This document shows positions 20,577 to 29,917 of a stretch of DNA of 64,000 nucleotides, piece by piece. The position numbers were made by a program, and so were the translations under genes. How positions within the stretch are numbered: position 1 is the stretch's first letter; each line of letters begins with the position of its first letter. The notes below the pieces were generated by a model that ran no database searches, was not told where the DNA came from, and saw only the letters and a program-made list of their open reading frames with translations. The DNA is from Bacteroidota bacterium (GTDB taxonomy: Bacteria; Bacteroidota; Bacteroidia; Bacteroidales; FEN-979), in assembly GCA_026391795.1 (NCBI GenBank), contig JAPLDI010000004.1:214068-278067 (forward strand), written 5' to 3'.

Positions 20577-21428
20577 ATGAGCAAGACAAATAAACAAGGC
20601 GGACAATCCATTGGTGACGCTTTAAAGTCGTGGTTTACAGTGGCTGTTATACTGATTTCATTTGTGATTGCCTACCTGGTGTTCAAGTACATCATGGGAG
20701 CTCCGATCAACTTTGAAGGCGGATATGATCTGATAAAGAACCATGTTCCTGCCGACAAATGGAATCCGGTACCCGGCAACTATCTTGCAATGGTATATAA
20801 AGGCGGTTTGATCGTTCCTCTTTTGATGACGGTATTACTCGTCCTGATCACCTTCTCCATTGAGAGAGGTATTACTCTTGCACGTGCCGGCGGTAAGGGA
20901 AGGATCAATGTTTTTGTAAAAAACCTTCAGAATTTCCTGGCCAATGACCAGATCGAAGAAGCAATCGCTGCCTGCGACAAACAAAAAGGATCACTTGCCA
21001 ACGTAATGAAAGCCGGACTTCAACGGTACCGTTCATTGCAGAAAGATTCAACCCTTTCAAAAGACCAGAAGATCCTGGCTTTACAGAAAGAATTCGAGGA
21101 AGCAACTGCACTTGAATTGCCGATGCTTTCGAGAAACCTCGTCATTCTGTCCACCATTGCTTCCATCTCCGTGTTGATCGGTCTTTTGGGAACGGTTCTC
21201 GGGATGATCCGTGCTTTTGGAGCTCTTGCTCAGGCCGGCGCCCCCGATGCCCTCGCTCTCGCAACCGGTATTTCGGAAGCTCTTATCAATACCGCTTTTG
21301 GTATCACTGGTTCTTTGCTCGGTATCTTGATGTACAACTTCTATTCAACACAGATCGACAGCTTTACATATAAAATTGATGAAGCAGGATTCAGTCTTGT
21401 ACAGTCATTTGCAGCCCAGGCAAAATAA
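20577..21428 (+). CDS. exbB: MotA/TolQ/ExbB proton channel family protein
   Basis: Three TM; LLGTVLGMIRAFGALAQAGAPDALALATGISEALINTAFGI. Confidence 0.94.
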   Translation: MSKTNKQGGQSIGDALKSWFTVAVILISFVIAYLVFKYIMGAPINFEGGYDLIKNHVPADKWNPVPGNYLAMVYKGGLIVPLLMTVLLVLITFSIERGITLARAGGKGRINVFVKNLQNFLANDQIEEAIAACDKQKGSLANVMKAGLQRYRSLQKDSTLSKDQKILALQKEFEEATALELPMLSRNLVILSTIASISVLIGLLGTVLGMIRAFGALAQAGAPDALALATGISEALINTAFGITGSLLGILMYNFYSTQIDSFTYKIDEAGFSLVQSFAAQAK

Positions 21429-21490
21429 TTCCCGGGTTGACATTGCAGCGTACATTCATTCTGTCAGTCATCAATTTAAAATAGAATACC

Positions 21491-22135
21491 ATGCCTAAAC
21501 TTAAACCACCCGTACGAACTCCGCACATAGACATGACGCCTATGGTGGACTTGTTTTCTGTACTGTTGATTTTTTTATTGCTTACAGCTTCGTTCCGACC
21601 GCAGGAAGCCACAGTCATCAAAAGCCCCAATTCGGTATCTGAAAAACAAGCGCCGGATAAGGACATCATGACGATCATCGTCAACAAGGATGGAAAGATC
21701 TTTTTCAACCTGGATAACGGAAAAGATTCTGCCAAGCATACCCGTGTTGACGTCCTGACGGAAATGGGCAAACAGTACAACGTCAAATTCACGCCGAAAG
21801 AGTTGAATGATTTCGGTCACTGGGCTTCTTTTGGTATGCCCATGGCAGATTTTAAGAAATGGCTGAACTCGAAGGATTCAAAAGAAAAAGAGGGTTTGCA
21901 GACCGGGATTCCAACTGATTCAGTGGGAACCCAGCCGTCGGAGCTGTTTTTCTGGGTCCGTTTTAGCCGTCTTGCAAATCCGAATGCCGAAGTCGCCATC
22001 AAGGGTGATGGAGAGACCAACTACAAAAAGGTAAAAGTGGTTATGGACCTGCTGCAGGAAAACAAAGTCAACAAATTCAACCTTGTTACGAACCTGGAAA
22101 AACAGGAAGTGACCCTGAAGGATCTTCCAAAATAG
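21491..22135 (+). CDS. exbD: ExbD/TolR family protein (first copy)
   Basis: RTPHIDMTPMVDLFSVLLIFLLLTASF. Confidence 0.92.
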   Translation: MPKLKPPVRTPHIDMTPMVDLFSVLLIFLLLTASFRPQEATVIKSPNSVSEKQAPDKDIMTIIVNKDGKIFFNLDNGKDSAKHTRVDVLTEMGKQYNVKFTPKELNDFGHWASFGMPMADFKKWLNSKDSKEKEGLQTGIPTDSVGTQPSELFFWVRFSRLANPNAEVAIKGDGETNYKKVKVVMDLLQENKVNKFNLVTNLEKQEVTLKDLPK

Positions 22136-22172
22136 TCGTAAAAAGTGTTTTACATGTATAAAGAAAAAATAT

Positions 22173-22796
22173 ATGGCTGAAATAATAGTACAAGAAAAAG
22201 GCAAAAAAGGTGGCAAACGCAGACCCAAAAAGCAATCGACCAGGATCGATATGACCCCGATGGTTGACCTTATGTGTCTTCTGATCACCTTTTTCATGCT
22301 TACCACAGCCTTCAGCAAACCCAAGGTCATGGTCATCACCATGCCTGAAAAGAAAACCGAGAAGGAACCCGAAGTAAAAATTGCCGGCTGGAGAACCCTC
22401 AACATTCTTCTTACCGGCGATGACCTCGTTTATTATTATGTTGGCGAGGCAAAACCGCCATTGCCTGCTTTGGTTAAGAGCGATTTCAGCAAAGACGGGA
22501 TCCGCAAAGTCCTCCTTGAGAAGAACAAGGACCTTTTCAGGCAAATCACCGAATACCGTGATAAACGAGTATCAGGCAAATTGATCGTAGCGGATACTAC
22601 CGCGGAATCGGCAATAAAGAAGATGAAAAAGAATGATATGAAAGGGCCGATCGTTCTGATCAAAGCGGATGACAAAGCAAAGTACAAAGACATCGTCAAC
22701 ATTATTGATGAAATGTCAATCTGTAACATTGCAAGCTATGCGGTCGTCGATATATTACCGGTCGAGCTGGGAATGCTGAAAACTGCCCCTAAATAA
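22173..22796 (+). CDS. exbD: ExbD/TolR family protein (second copy)
   Basis: STRIDMTPMVDLMCLLITFFMLTTAF. Confidence 0.92.
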   Translation: MAEIIVQEKGKKGGKRRPKKQSTRIDMTPMVDLMCLLITFFMLTTAFSKPKVMVITMPEKKTEKEPEVKIAGWRTLNILLTGDDLVYYYVGEAKPPLPALVKSDFSKDGIRKVLLEKNKDLFRQITEYRDKRVSGKLIVADTTAESAIKKMKKNDMKGPIVLIKADDKAKYKDIVNIIDEMSICNIASYAVVDILPVELGMLKTAPK

Positions 22797-22832
22797 TTGT
22801 AAGGATTTCTTAACCTCTTAAACAGAAAGAAA

Positions 22833-23606
22833 ATGGCAACCGAAAATAAGCGTATAGAATCGCTGGAGGAGATGGTTTTTAAGTCCAGGAACAAGGACTA
22901 CGGCGCATATGTTCTCAGGAAAAAATACCAGAAGTACACGTTGATCTCCCTGATCATTGGTGTTTTCGCGATCGGTGCCGGCGTTGCTTACCCGGTGATC
23001 GCTGCCTATATCAACAAGAACAGGATCATCAAGGAAAACGTTAACGTTGGGGTTGAGATGCTGAACATTCCTAAGGAAGAACTTCCGCCGCCACCGCCGC
23101 CGCCACCACCTCCCCCTGACGTTGTGCAGCAACAGCGGTTCGTGGCTCCCGTTGTGACCAGTGATAGTGTTGAAACAACCATGGTCACCCAGGATGACCT
23201 GAGCAACAAACCCAACACGGAAGCTCCGACCGAAGAGAACATTGAGGTCGTTGAAACCAAGACCCAGGTTATCGAACAGGAAGCACCCAAGGAAATTTTT
23301 ACCGTGGTCGAAGAACAACCCACCTATCCAGGTGGCGACGAAGCCCGAATAAAGTTCCTGCAGGCAAATATGAAATATCCTGAAGAAGCAAAAGAACTGG
23401 GCGTACAGGGAAAGGTTTTCGTGACTTTCGTTGTGGAAGCCGATGGCTCCATCACCGATGTTAAGGTCCTCAGGGGAATTGGTTCCGGGTGTGATGATGA
23501 AGCTGTCCGCGTCGTCAAATCCATGCCGAAATGGGTTCCCGGGAAACAGAGAGGGGTGCCTGTTCGTGTACAGTTTAACCTGCCCATTAATTTTAAACTT
23601 CAATAG
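22833..23606 (+). CDS. tonB: TonB energy transducer
   Basis: N-terminal TM; PPPPPPPPPPPD periplasmic linker; C-terminal YPEEAKELGVQGKVFVTFVVEADGSITDVKVLRGIGSGCDDEAVRVV. Confidence 0.95.
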   Translation: MATENKRIESLEEMVFKSRNKDYGAYVLRKKYQKYTLISLIIGVFAIGAGVAYPVIAAYINKNRIIKENVNVGVEMLNIPKEELPPPPPPPPPPPDVVQQQRFVAPVVTSDSVETTMVTQDDLSNKPNTEAPTEENIEVVETKTQVIEQEAPKEIFTVVEEQPTYPGGDEARIKFLQANMKYPEEAKELGVQGKVFVTFVVEADGSITDVKVLRGIGSGCDDEAVRVVKSMPKWVPGKQRGVPVRVQFNLPINFKLQ

Positions 23607-23640
23607 TGAATTGATACAGGAGGAGGAATCCTCAAAGTTC

Positions 23641-23676
23641 AAAACGAGCTGTCATGATTTTATGACAGCTCGTTTT
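23641..23676. terminator. Intrinsic (bidirectional) terminator after tonB
   Basis: AAAACGAGCTGTCAT-gatttt-ATGACAGCTCGTTTT: perfect 15-bp stem, 6-nt loop. Confidence 0.92.
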
Positions 23677-23800
23677 GTGTTCACAGACTAACAGAAAAAT
23701 GCATTTTTTGAAATCGAAGTACTGACAAGGGAAATGGGGTTATCAGTTGAAATAATTCCCACTTTCATTAATTTAGAATATTTCCAAAAGAAACTTTTTA

Positions 23801-23808
23801 TAATTTTG
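23801..23808 (+). promoter_or_regulatory. Putative -7 box TAatTTTG upstream of hdrC
   Basis: ttTAATTTTGtattg about 100 nt before ATG. Confidence 0.35.
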
Positions 23809-23907
23809 TATTGTAGAAATTTTTAATGAGGCTCTTTTTTTTTACATGTATACTGTTAACAAATTAACAACTGATAAAAAGTTCTTTAAAAACTTCAATC
23901 ATACGAA

Positions 23908-24480
23908 ATGATAACACTTGGATTGCTGGAGAAAAATACTTTTCTGGAAGCTGTCAACAAAAAAAGCGGCGCCAATGTGCTTGAATGTTACCAGTGCGGG
24001 AAGTGCGTTTCCACCTGCCCGGTATCTTCTTACATGGATTTTCCCCCGAGAGAGATTATGCAAATGATCAAACTTGGATTGAAGGAAGAGAGCTACATGG
24101 CCAATTCGATGTGGTTCTGCCTTACCTGTTCTGCCTGCAGCGGCCGGTGTCCGCGGGAAATTGACATTCCTGCTGTTATGGAAGCCATCCGCCATCTTGC
24201 CATCGAGGAAAATTACAGATCTGAAAACAAAAAAGTTAAAGATATCCGCAAGTTTCATGATATTTTCCTTGACATGATCAAACGTTACGGGCGGAATTAT
24301 GAACTGCGTATGATGGCAGAATTTAATATCCGTACCCGGAACCTCTTTAAAGATATGCACCTTGCACCAAAGGCCCTGCTCAAAGGCAAGATCCCGATTG
24401 GCCATGAATCCACGAAGAGCGCCAAGGCCATCCAGAGAATGTTCAAGCTTGCAGGAAAGCTTGAAAAAGAAAAGAGATAA
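23908..24480 (+). CDS. hdrC: Heterodisulfide reductase subunit C-like 4Fe-4S protein
   Basis: CYQCGKCVSTCPVSSYMDFPPREIMQMIKLG; CLTCSACSGRCPREIDIPAVMEAIR. Confidence 0.9.
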   Translation: MITLGLLEKNTFLEAVNKKSGANVLECYQCGKCVSTCPVSSYMDFPPREIMQMIKLGLKEESYMANSMWFCLTCSACSGRCPREIDIPAVMEAIRHLAIEENYRSENKKVKDIRKFHDIFLDMIKRYGRNYELRMMAEFNIRTRNLFKDMHLAPKALLKGKIPIGHESTKSAKAIQRMFKLAGKLEKEKR

Positions 24481-24516
24481 AGATCTTTCACTCCTATTCT
24501 ACTCAATTGAATTGAC

Positions 24517-25461
24517 ATGAACAAACTAACCTATTTCCCGGGTTGTTCTGCACACGGTACCAGCGAGGAATTCGACCACACGCTCAAGCTTGTGATGAAG
24601 ACCCTGGATGTGCAGATGGAAGAGATCCCCGACTGGAACTGCTGCGGGGCCACATCCGCCCACGTCATGACCGAGAACCTGGCGCTTGCATTGCCCATGC
24701 GCAACCTTGTGCTCGCCGAAAAGCTTGAAAACAAAACCATGGGTATCGCATGTGCTTCCTGTTATTCGAGAATGAAAGGCACGAAGAAGCACCTGGATGA
24801 AAATCCAGAACAGGCTAAGCGGATCAACAGCACCGTAATCGACGAAGGAGAATACCAGGGCACCGTGGAGATCAAATCGATGCTTCAGTATTGCTTTGAG
24901 GAGATTGGGCTGGAAACCATCAAAAGCAAGGTAACCAAATCACTCTCAGGTCTCAAGGTGGCTTGTTACTATGGCTGCCTGCTTACCCGCCCTAAAGATG
25001 TTACCCAGTTTGATTCGCCCGAATATCCGATGTCGATGGACCTTCTGATGGAAGCCCTGGGTGCAAAGGCGATGGAGTTCGATTTCAAAACGGAATGTTG
25101 TGGTGCCTCCTTCTCCATTTCAAATACAGAGGTCGTGGAATCCCTGACAGGAAAGATCCTGGAAGTGGCAAAAGAAAGCGGAGCCCACCTGATCGTGGTC
25201 GCCTGCCCATTGTGCCAGTCGAACCTCGACATGCGACAGCCGGATATCGAAAAGCATTCAGGGAAGAAACTGGATATCCCGGTGATGTACTTCACGCAGT
25301 TGATGGCCCTGGCCTTCGGATATCCCGAGAAGGAACTACGCCTTCCAAAACACATTGTCCCGGTTGAGGCCGCCTTGAAACACATTGGCGACCCTGTACC
25401 GGAACCTGAAAAAGTGAAAAAAACCAAAAAAGCTGTCGAAGCAGAAAGCGAGGTAGAATAA
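24517..25461 (+). CDS. hdrB: Heterodisulfide reductase subunit B-like protein with two CCG domains
   Basis: PGCSAHGTSEEF...DWNCCGATSAH...CASCYSRM; ACYYGCLLTRP...TECCGASFSI...ACPLCQSNLDMRQ. Confidence 0.93.
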   Translation: MNKLTYFPGCSAHGTSEEFDHTLKLVMKTLDVQMEEIPDWNCCGATSAHVMTENLALALPMRNLVLAEKLENKTMGIACASCYSRMKGTKKHLDENPEQAKRINSTVIDEGEYQGTVEIKSMLQYCFEEIGLETIKSKVTKSLSGLKVACYYGCLLTRPKDVTQFDSPEYPMSMDLLMEALGAKAMEFDFKTECCGASFSISNTEVVESLTGKILEVAKESGAHLIVVACPLCQSNLDMRQPDIEKHSGKKLDIPVMYFTQLMALAFGYPEKELRLPKHIVPVEAALKHIGDPVPEPEKVKKTKKAVEAESEVE

Positions 25462-27434
25462 TGGCCAGAGTAGGTGTTTTCGTTTGTTATTGCGGAGCTA
25501 ACATTGCCGACTTCATTGACGTTCCGGCAGTGGTGGAAGAAGCAAAGAAAATAAAGGAGGTCAAGATCTCCGTTCTTTACAAGTATATGTGTTCCGATCC
25601 CGGGCAGGGAATGATCCGGGATGCCATCGTGCAAAACCGGCTTACATCGGTGGTTGTTGCCGCCTGTTCTCCCCGGATGCACGAAAAAACATTCCGCAAG
25701 GCATTGTCGGATGCCGGGATGAACCCGTACATGCTGGAAGTTGCCAATATCCGGGAACACTCCTCCTGGGTGCACCAGAAAGATAAAAAAGCGGCAACGG
25801 AAAAAGCCAACGACCTCATCCGGATGGCAATCGCCAAATCCATCGCCAATGAACAGTTGCACGAGATTTCTGTTCCTGTAACAAAACGGGCACTCGTAAT
25901 CGGGGGGGGTATTGCAGGGATCCAGGCAGCGCTCGACATTGCAGATGCACGCATACCGGTCACATTGGTAGAAAAAAGTCCCTCCATTGGCGGCCGGATG
26001 GCCCAGCTTGACGAGACTTTTCCAACCCTCGACTGCTCACAGTGCATTCTCACTCCAAAGATGGTGGATGTTGCATCGCACCCTTATATTGAACTGATTC
26101 CCTATTCAGAGGTAATCGAACTTGATGGCTATGTAGGGAATTACAAAGCCAAAATCAAAAAAAAGGCATCCTACGTTGATTTCAGTTCCTGCACAGGCTG
26201 CGGGGCATGTACACAGAAATGTCCGGTAAAGGTTCCCAACGAATTCAACATGAACATCGATAAGCGGAAGGCCATTTATACACCCTTTCCGCAAGCGGTT
26301 CCCAACAAACCGGTCATTGATGCCACACATTGCACTATGCTCCTGAAGGGAAAATGCGGTATTTGTGCAAAAGTCTGTGAAAAAGGATCCATCAACTTTA
26401 AAATGGTAGATGAGGTCATTGAAAGGGAAGTCGGTGCCGTGGTCATCGCTACCGGCTATGATCTCTGGGATCCAAAGCCCTATGAAGAATATGGTGTTGG
26501 CCGCTACAAGGATATCATCACGTCACTTGAATTTGAACGGATGGTCTCTGCAAGCGGTCCGACCAATGGCGTTCCCATCCGCCCGTCGGACGGGAAAGTT
26601 CCGAAGAATGTTGTTTTCATCAAATGCATCGGATCTCGTGACGAGGCCAAGGGCATTGAATACTGTTCCAAGATCTGCTGCATGTATACAGCCAAGCATG
26701 CGATCCTGCTGCACCACAAGGTACACGACAGCCATGCCTATATATTCTATATGGACATCCGCGCTGCCGGCAAGGGATATGAAGAATTTGTGAAGCGCGC
26801 CCAGGTTGAAACAGCAGCTACCTACCTGCGCGGAAGGGTGTCGAAGATCTACAAAAAGGGTGATAAACTGATGGTCAGGGGAGAAGATGCCCAGATCGGG
26901 CAGGTGGTGGAAGTCGAAGCCGACCTTGTGGTATTGGCAACCGCCGTGATCGCTCCGAAAGACAATCCCTCCCTGGCAAGGTTACTCGGTGTCTCTTACG
27001 ACAAATACGGGTATATGTCGGAAGCACATCCCAAGCTTCGTCCTGTTGAAACCGCCAAAGCCGGGATCTTCCTGGCCGGATGCACACAGGCTCCCAAAGA
27101 TATTCCCGATACTGTCGCCCAGGCTTCTGCCTGTGCTGCCAAAGTTTGTGGTTTATTCGCCGGGGACACGCTGAAAAAAGATCCGATGGTCTCAACGATC
27201 AACAACGAATTTTGCAGCGGATGCCAGAACTGCGTAAAGGTTTGTCCTTACCAGGCCATCGTTACCGAAGAAATCCCGCTGGGGCATGGTTCGAAAGAGT
27301 TGCGCACCGTTGCCAAGATCAATGAAGGCGTATGCCAGGGATGCGGTTCCTGTGTCGCCATCTGCCGCAGTATGGCCATCAACCTGGCTGGTTTTACCGA
27401 TCCTCAAATCATTAACGAGATAGTCGCAATCTAA
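25461..27434 (+). CDS. hdrA: Heterodisulfide reductase subunit A-like flavoprotein
   Basis: GVFVCYCGANIADFIDVPAV; FAD motif GGGIAGIQAALDIADARIPVTLVEKSPSIGGRMAQLDETFPTLDC; multiple 4Fe-4S motifs. Confidence 0.95.
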   Translation: MARVGVFVCYCGANIADFIDVPAVVEEAKKIKEVKISVLYKYMCSDPGQGMIRDAIVQNRLTSVVVAACSPRMHEKTFRKALSDAGMNPYMLEVANIREHSSWVHQKDKKAATEKANDLIRMAIAKSIANEQLHEISVPVTKRALVIGGGIAGIQAALDIADARIPVTLVEKSPSIGGRMAQLDETFPTLDCSQCILTPKMVDVASHPYIELIPYSEVIELDGYVGNYKAKIKKKASYVDFSSCTGCGACTQKCPVKVPNEFNMNIDKRKAIYTPFPQAVPNKPVIDATHCTMLLKGKCGICAKVCEKGSINFKMVDEVIEREVGAVVIATGYDLWDPKPYEEYGVGRYKDIITSLEFERMVSASGPTNGVPIRPSDGKVPKNVVFIKCIGSRDEAKGIEYCSKICCMYTAKHAILLHHKVHDSHAYIFYMDIRAAGKGYEEFVKRAQVETAATYLRGRVSKIYKKGDKLMVRGEDAQIGQVVEVEADLVVLATAVIAPKDNPSLARLLGVSYDKYGYMSEAHPKLRPVETAKAGIFLAGCTQAPKDIPDTVAQASACAAKVCGLFAGDTLKKDPMVSTINNEFCSGCQNCVKVCPYQAIVTEEIPLGHGSKELRTVAKINEGVCQGCGSCVAICRSMAINLAGFTDPQIINEIVAI

Positions 27435-27922
27435 TGGAAACTGAAGTAAAAGAAGCTCAAGGGAAAATTATCAGTGCAGAGAACCCGGATATCGTTGCCC
27501 CCGCCGATTGGCAGCCGGTGATCATGGGGATTCTGTGCAACTGGTGTTCCTATGCCGGTTCCGACCTTACAGGGACCTCGCGTATACAATATCCGCCCAA
27601 CATCCGGATCATACGCGTGCCCTGCTCCTCAAGGGTTGATCCATGGTTTATCATCAAGTCGTTGCAGACCACGGCCGACGGGGTGCTGATTTCGGGGTGT
27701 CATCCCGGTGACTGCCATTACATTTCGGGTAATTATTTTGCCCGCAGGAGGTTTCTGGTGACAAAGAAGCTGCTGAATTTTGTCGGGTACCACGAAAACC
27801 GTGTTCAATTCTCATGGGTTTCGGCTGCCGAAGGACCAAAATTTGCGAAAGTGGTGGCCAAGGTAACCGAAGACATCAAGAAGTTAGGACCTCTTCACAG
27901 ATATAAAAAGGAAAATTTCTGA
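27434..27922 (+). CDS. MvhD/FlxD-like [2Fe-2S] subunit
   Basis: ILCNWCSYAGSDLTGTSRIQYPPNIRIIRVPCSSRVDPWFIIKSLQTTADGVLISGCHPGDCHYISGNYFARRR. Confidence 0.92.
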   Translation: METEVKEAQGKIISAENPDIVAPADWQPVIMGILCNWCSYAGSDLTGTSRIQYPPNIRIIRVPCSSRVDPWFIIKSLQTTADGVLISGCHPGDCHYISGNYFARRRFLVTKKLLNFVGYHENRVQFSWVSAAEGPKFAKVVAKVTEDIKKLGPLHRYKKENF

Positions 27923-27924
27923 TA

Positions 27925-28776
27925 ATGGACCATTCAAAACAAATCCAGGACATCGCGTCGAAGCTCTTTGCCGAGAACAAGATCGATTATTTTGTCGGGT
28001 ACAGGCAGAACGCTATCGACGACAGCCAGGTTCCTTACCTGATCTCGGATCCGGCAGAGATCCCAAGGCTTGTATTTACAGACCGGTCGGTTTTCAACCT
28101 GGCCAACTACCTGAAGCCGGAACATACCAGGAGGAAACGGGTAGGATTGGTTGTAAAGGGTTGCGACAGCCGTGCCCTGAACCTGATGCTGACGGAAAGC
28201 CAGGTTAAACGTGAAAATGTATACATCATCGGGATCTGCTGCGAAGGTGTATTGAACGAAAAAGGGGAGAAAGCCCAGAATTGCATCGAATGTGTGATGC
28301 CCGACGCGGTTGTGTATGACGAGATGATCGGAACACCGACCGGAAAAAGGGAGTACATTGTCAATGCCGATATCAAAGAACTTGCAACAATAGCACTGGA
28401 AAAAAGGGCTGATTATTTTGAGGACATCTTCTCGAACTGCATCCGGTGCAATGCCTGCCGCCATTCCTGCCCGCTGTGTTATTGTGCCAAATGTTGTATC
28501 GACCAGGAAACATCCACGCTTTATCATGGTGCCAATACTTCCTCAGGCGCGATGCATGCCCTGATGACATGGTCGCTTCACCTGGCCGGGCGATGTGTGG
28601 ACTGCCGCAATTGCGAAAAAGCCTGCCCCAGCCATCTGCCGTTGCACCTGCTGCATAAGCAGAATGAGAGTGTTATCTATGAAAACTTCCAGCAGCATCT
28701 TGCAGGAATGGAAAAAGATGACCGAGGCGCTTTCTACAAATACAGCCTGAGTGACCCTGATGATTTTATCTTATAA
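27925..28776 (+). CDS. 4Fe-4S protein of the FlxB/FlxC (FrhB/FdhB-like) type
   Basis: CIRCNACRHSCPLCYCAKCC; CVDCRNCEKACPSHLPLHLL; VKGCDSRALNLML. Confidence 0.8.
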   Translation: MDHSKQIQDIASKLFAENKIDYFVGYRQNAIDDSQVPYLISDPAEIPRLVFTDRSVFNLANYLKPEHTRRKRVGLVVKGCDSRALNLMLTESQVKRENVYIIGICCEGVLNEKGEKAQNCIECVMPDAVVYDEMIGTPTGKREYIVNADIKELATIALEKRADYFEDIFSNCIRCNACRHSCPLCYCAKCCIDQETSTLYHGANTSSGAMHALMTWSLHLAGRCVDCRNCEKACPSHLPLHLLHKQNESVIYENFQQHLAGMEKDDRGAFYKYSLSDPDDFIL

Positions 28777-28787
28777 CACAAAAGACG

Positions 28788-29831
28788 ATGAGCGTTTTCA
28801 TAGTTGAAACAGATAAAGCCGGACTTCAGAAGTTCTATGAGGAGATCATAGGAAAGTTTGAAACCTATGCCCCGGTGGAAAAATTCGACAAGTACGATTA
28901 CAAAAAGGTTTCGAACCTCAGCGAATGCAATCCGGATTCCCCGATTGAAACGACCATGAGCCTAAAGCCACTGTTCTTTCCGAAAACCGCAAAGATCATG
29001 AAGTTTCAGGAGGACAGCAGCGGAACTACGTTGTCGGAAACCGATGAGGATCCCCTTGCCGGCAGCCGTGTGATTCTGGGTGTGAAACATTGCGATGCAA
29101 GGGGGTTGCAGGTGCTTGACCAGGTTTATAACTGGGATTACATCGATACCGATTACCAGAAAAGAAGAATCAACACCGTGATCGTTTCCACACGCTGCGA
29201 CAAAGCCGGTAATCAGTGCTTCTGTACATCGCTGGATTATGATGTGGAAAACTCCGATGCCCACGATGTACGAATTGTAAATGGCCTTGACGGGAAGATC
29301 TACATTCAGGGTGTAACAGAAAAAGGTGAGAAACTCATCAAGTCATCCAGCATCCAGCAGCCGGCATCTGATGGTGCAAAGGATGAACTATCAAAACATT
29401 ACAAAGCCTTTGATGCCTCTTTCCGTCTAAAGATGAATTATACTGAAGTCAACGCGAAACTTCAGAAGCTGTTTGATTCCCCTGAATTTGAGACTGTTTC
29501 CTCGAACTGCATCAGTTGCAACACGTGTGCTTTTATTTGTCCGACGTGCCATTGTTTCAAGATCTCGGATGAAAAAATCAAAGACACCGGGGTCCGTTAT
29601 AAGAGCTATGATTCCTGCAACAACGGTTATTTTACCCTGATGGCAGGAGGGCATAATCCCCGCCCGGTAAAATACCGCAGGTGGAGGCAGCGGTCGCTTC
29701 ATAAATTCGTGTATTATAAGGAACGGTTTGGTATGAACCTGTGTGTGGGGTGTGGGCATTGCGCCATCTCCTGTCCGGTGAATATCAGCATTTTTGATGT
29801 AGTCAACCAGGTTTCAAAAATAATGCAGTAA
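28788..29831 (+). CDS. 4Fe-4S dicluster protein of the FlxB/FlxC / sulfhydrogenase-beta (HydB/AsrA-like) type
   Basis: GVKHCDARGLQVLDQVY; CISCNTCAFICPTCHCFKI; CVGCGHCAISCPVNISIFDVV. Confidence 0.82.
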   Translation: MSVFIVETDKAGLQKFYEEIIGKFETYAPVEKFDKYDYKKVSNLSECNPDSPIETTMSLKPLFFPKTAKIMKFQEDSSGTTLSETDEDPLAGSRVILGVKHCDARGLQVLDQVYNWDYIDTDYQKRRINTVIVSTRCDKAGNQCFCTSLDYDVENSDAHDVRIVNGLDGKIYIQGVTEKGEKLIKSSSIQQPASDGAKDELSKHYKAFDASFRLKMNYTEVNAKLQKLFDSPEFETVSSNCISCNTCAFICPTCHCFKISDEKIKDTGVRYKSYDSCNNGYFTLMAGGHNPRPVKYRRWRQRSLHKFVYYKERFGMNLCVGCGHCAISCPVNISIFDVVNQVSKIMQ

Positions 29832-29835
29832 TTCA

Positions 29836-29857
29836 GAATGCAGGAATGCAGGAATTA
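29836..29857. repeat. GAATGCAG octamer repeat in the gap before the FlxA-like gene
   Basis: gaatgcaggaatgcaggaatta; same family as 6901..6941 in reverse. Confidence 0.65.
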
Positions 29858-29917
29858 GTAAAGTAACAAATTTGTTTTTAATCCGCTGTGGCGGATTTAC
29901 TCCTTTACAAAAATAGT

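Noticed and set aside
22818-23642. 274-aa antisense ORF opposite tonB, and antisense poly-glycine ORF 23006..23323
   Set aside because: Poly-Gly is the reverse of the TonB poly-Pro codons; antisense artefacts.
24969-25862. 297-aa antisense ORF across hdrB/hdrA
   Set aside because: Overlaps two clearly conserved genes; no domain signature.
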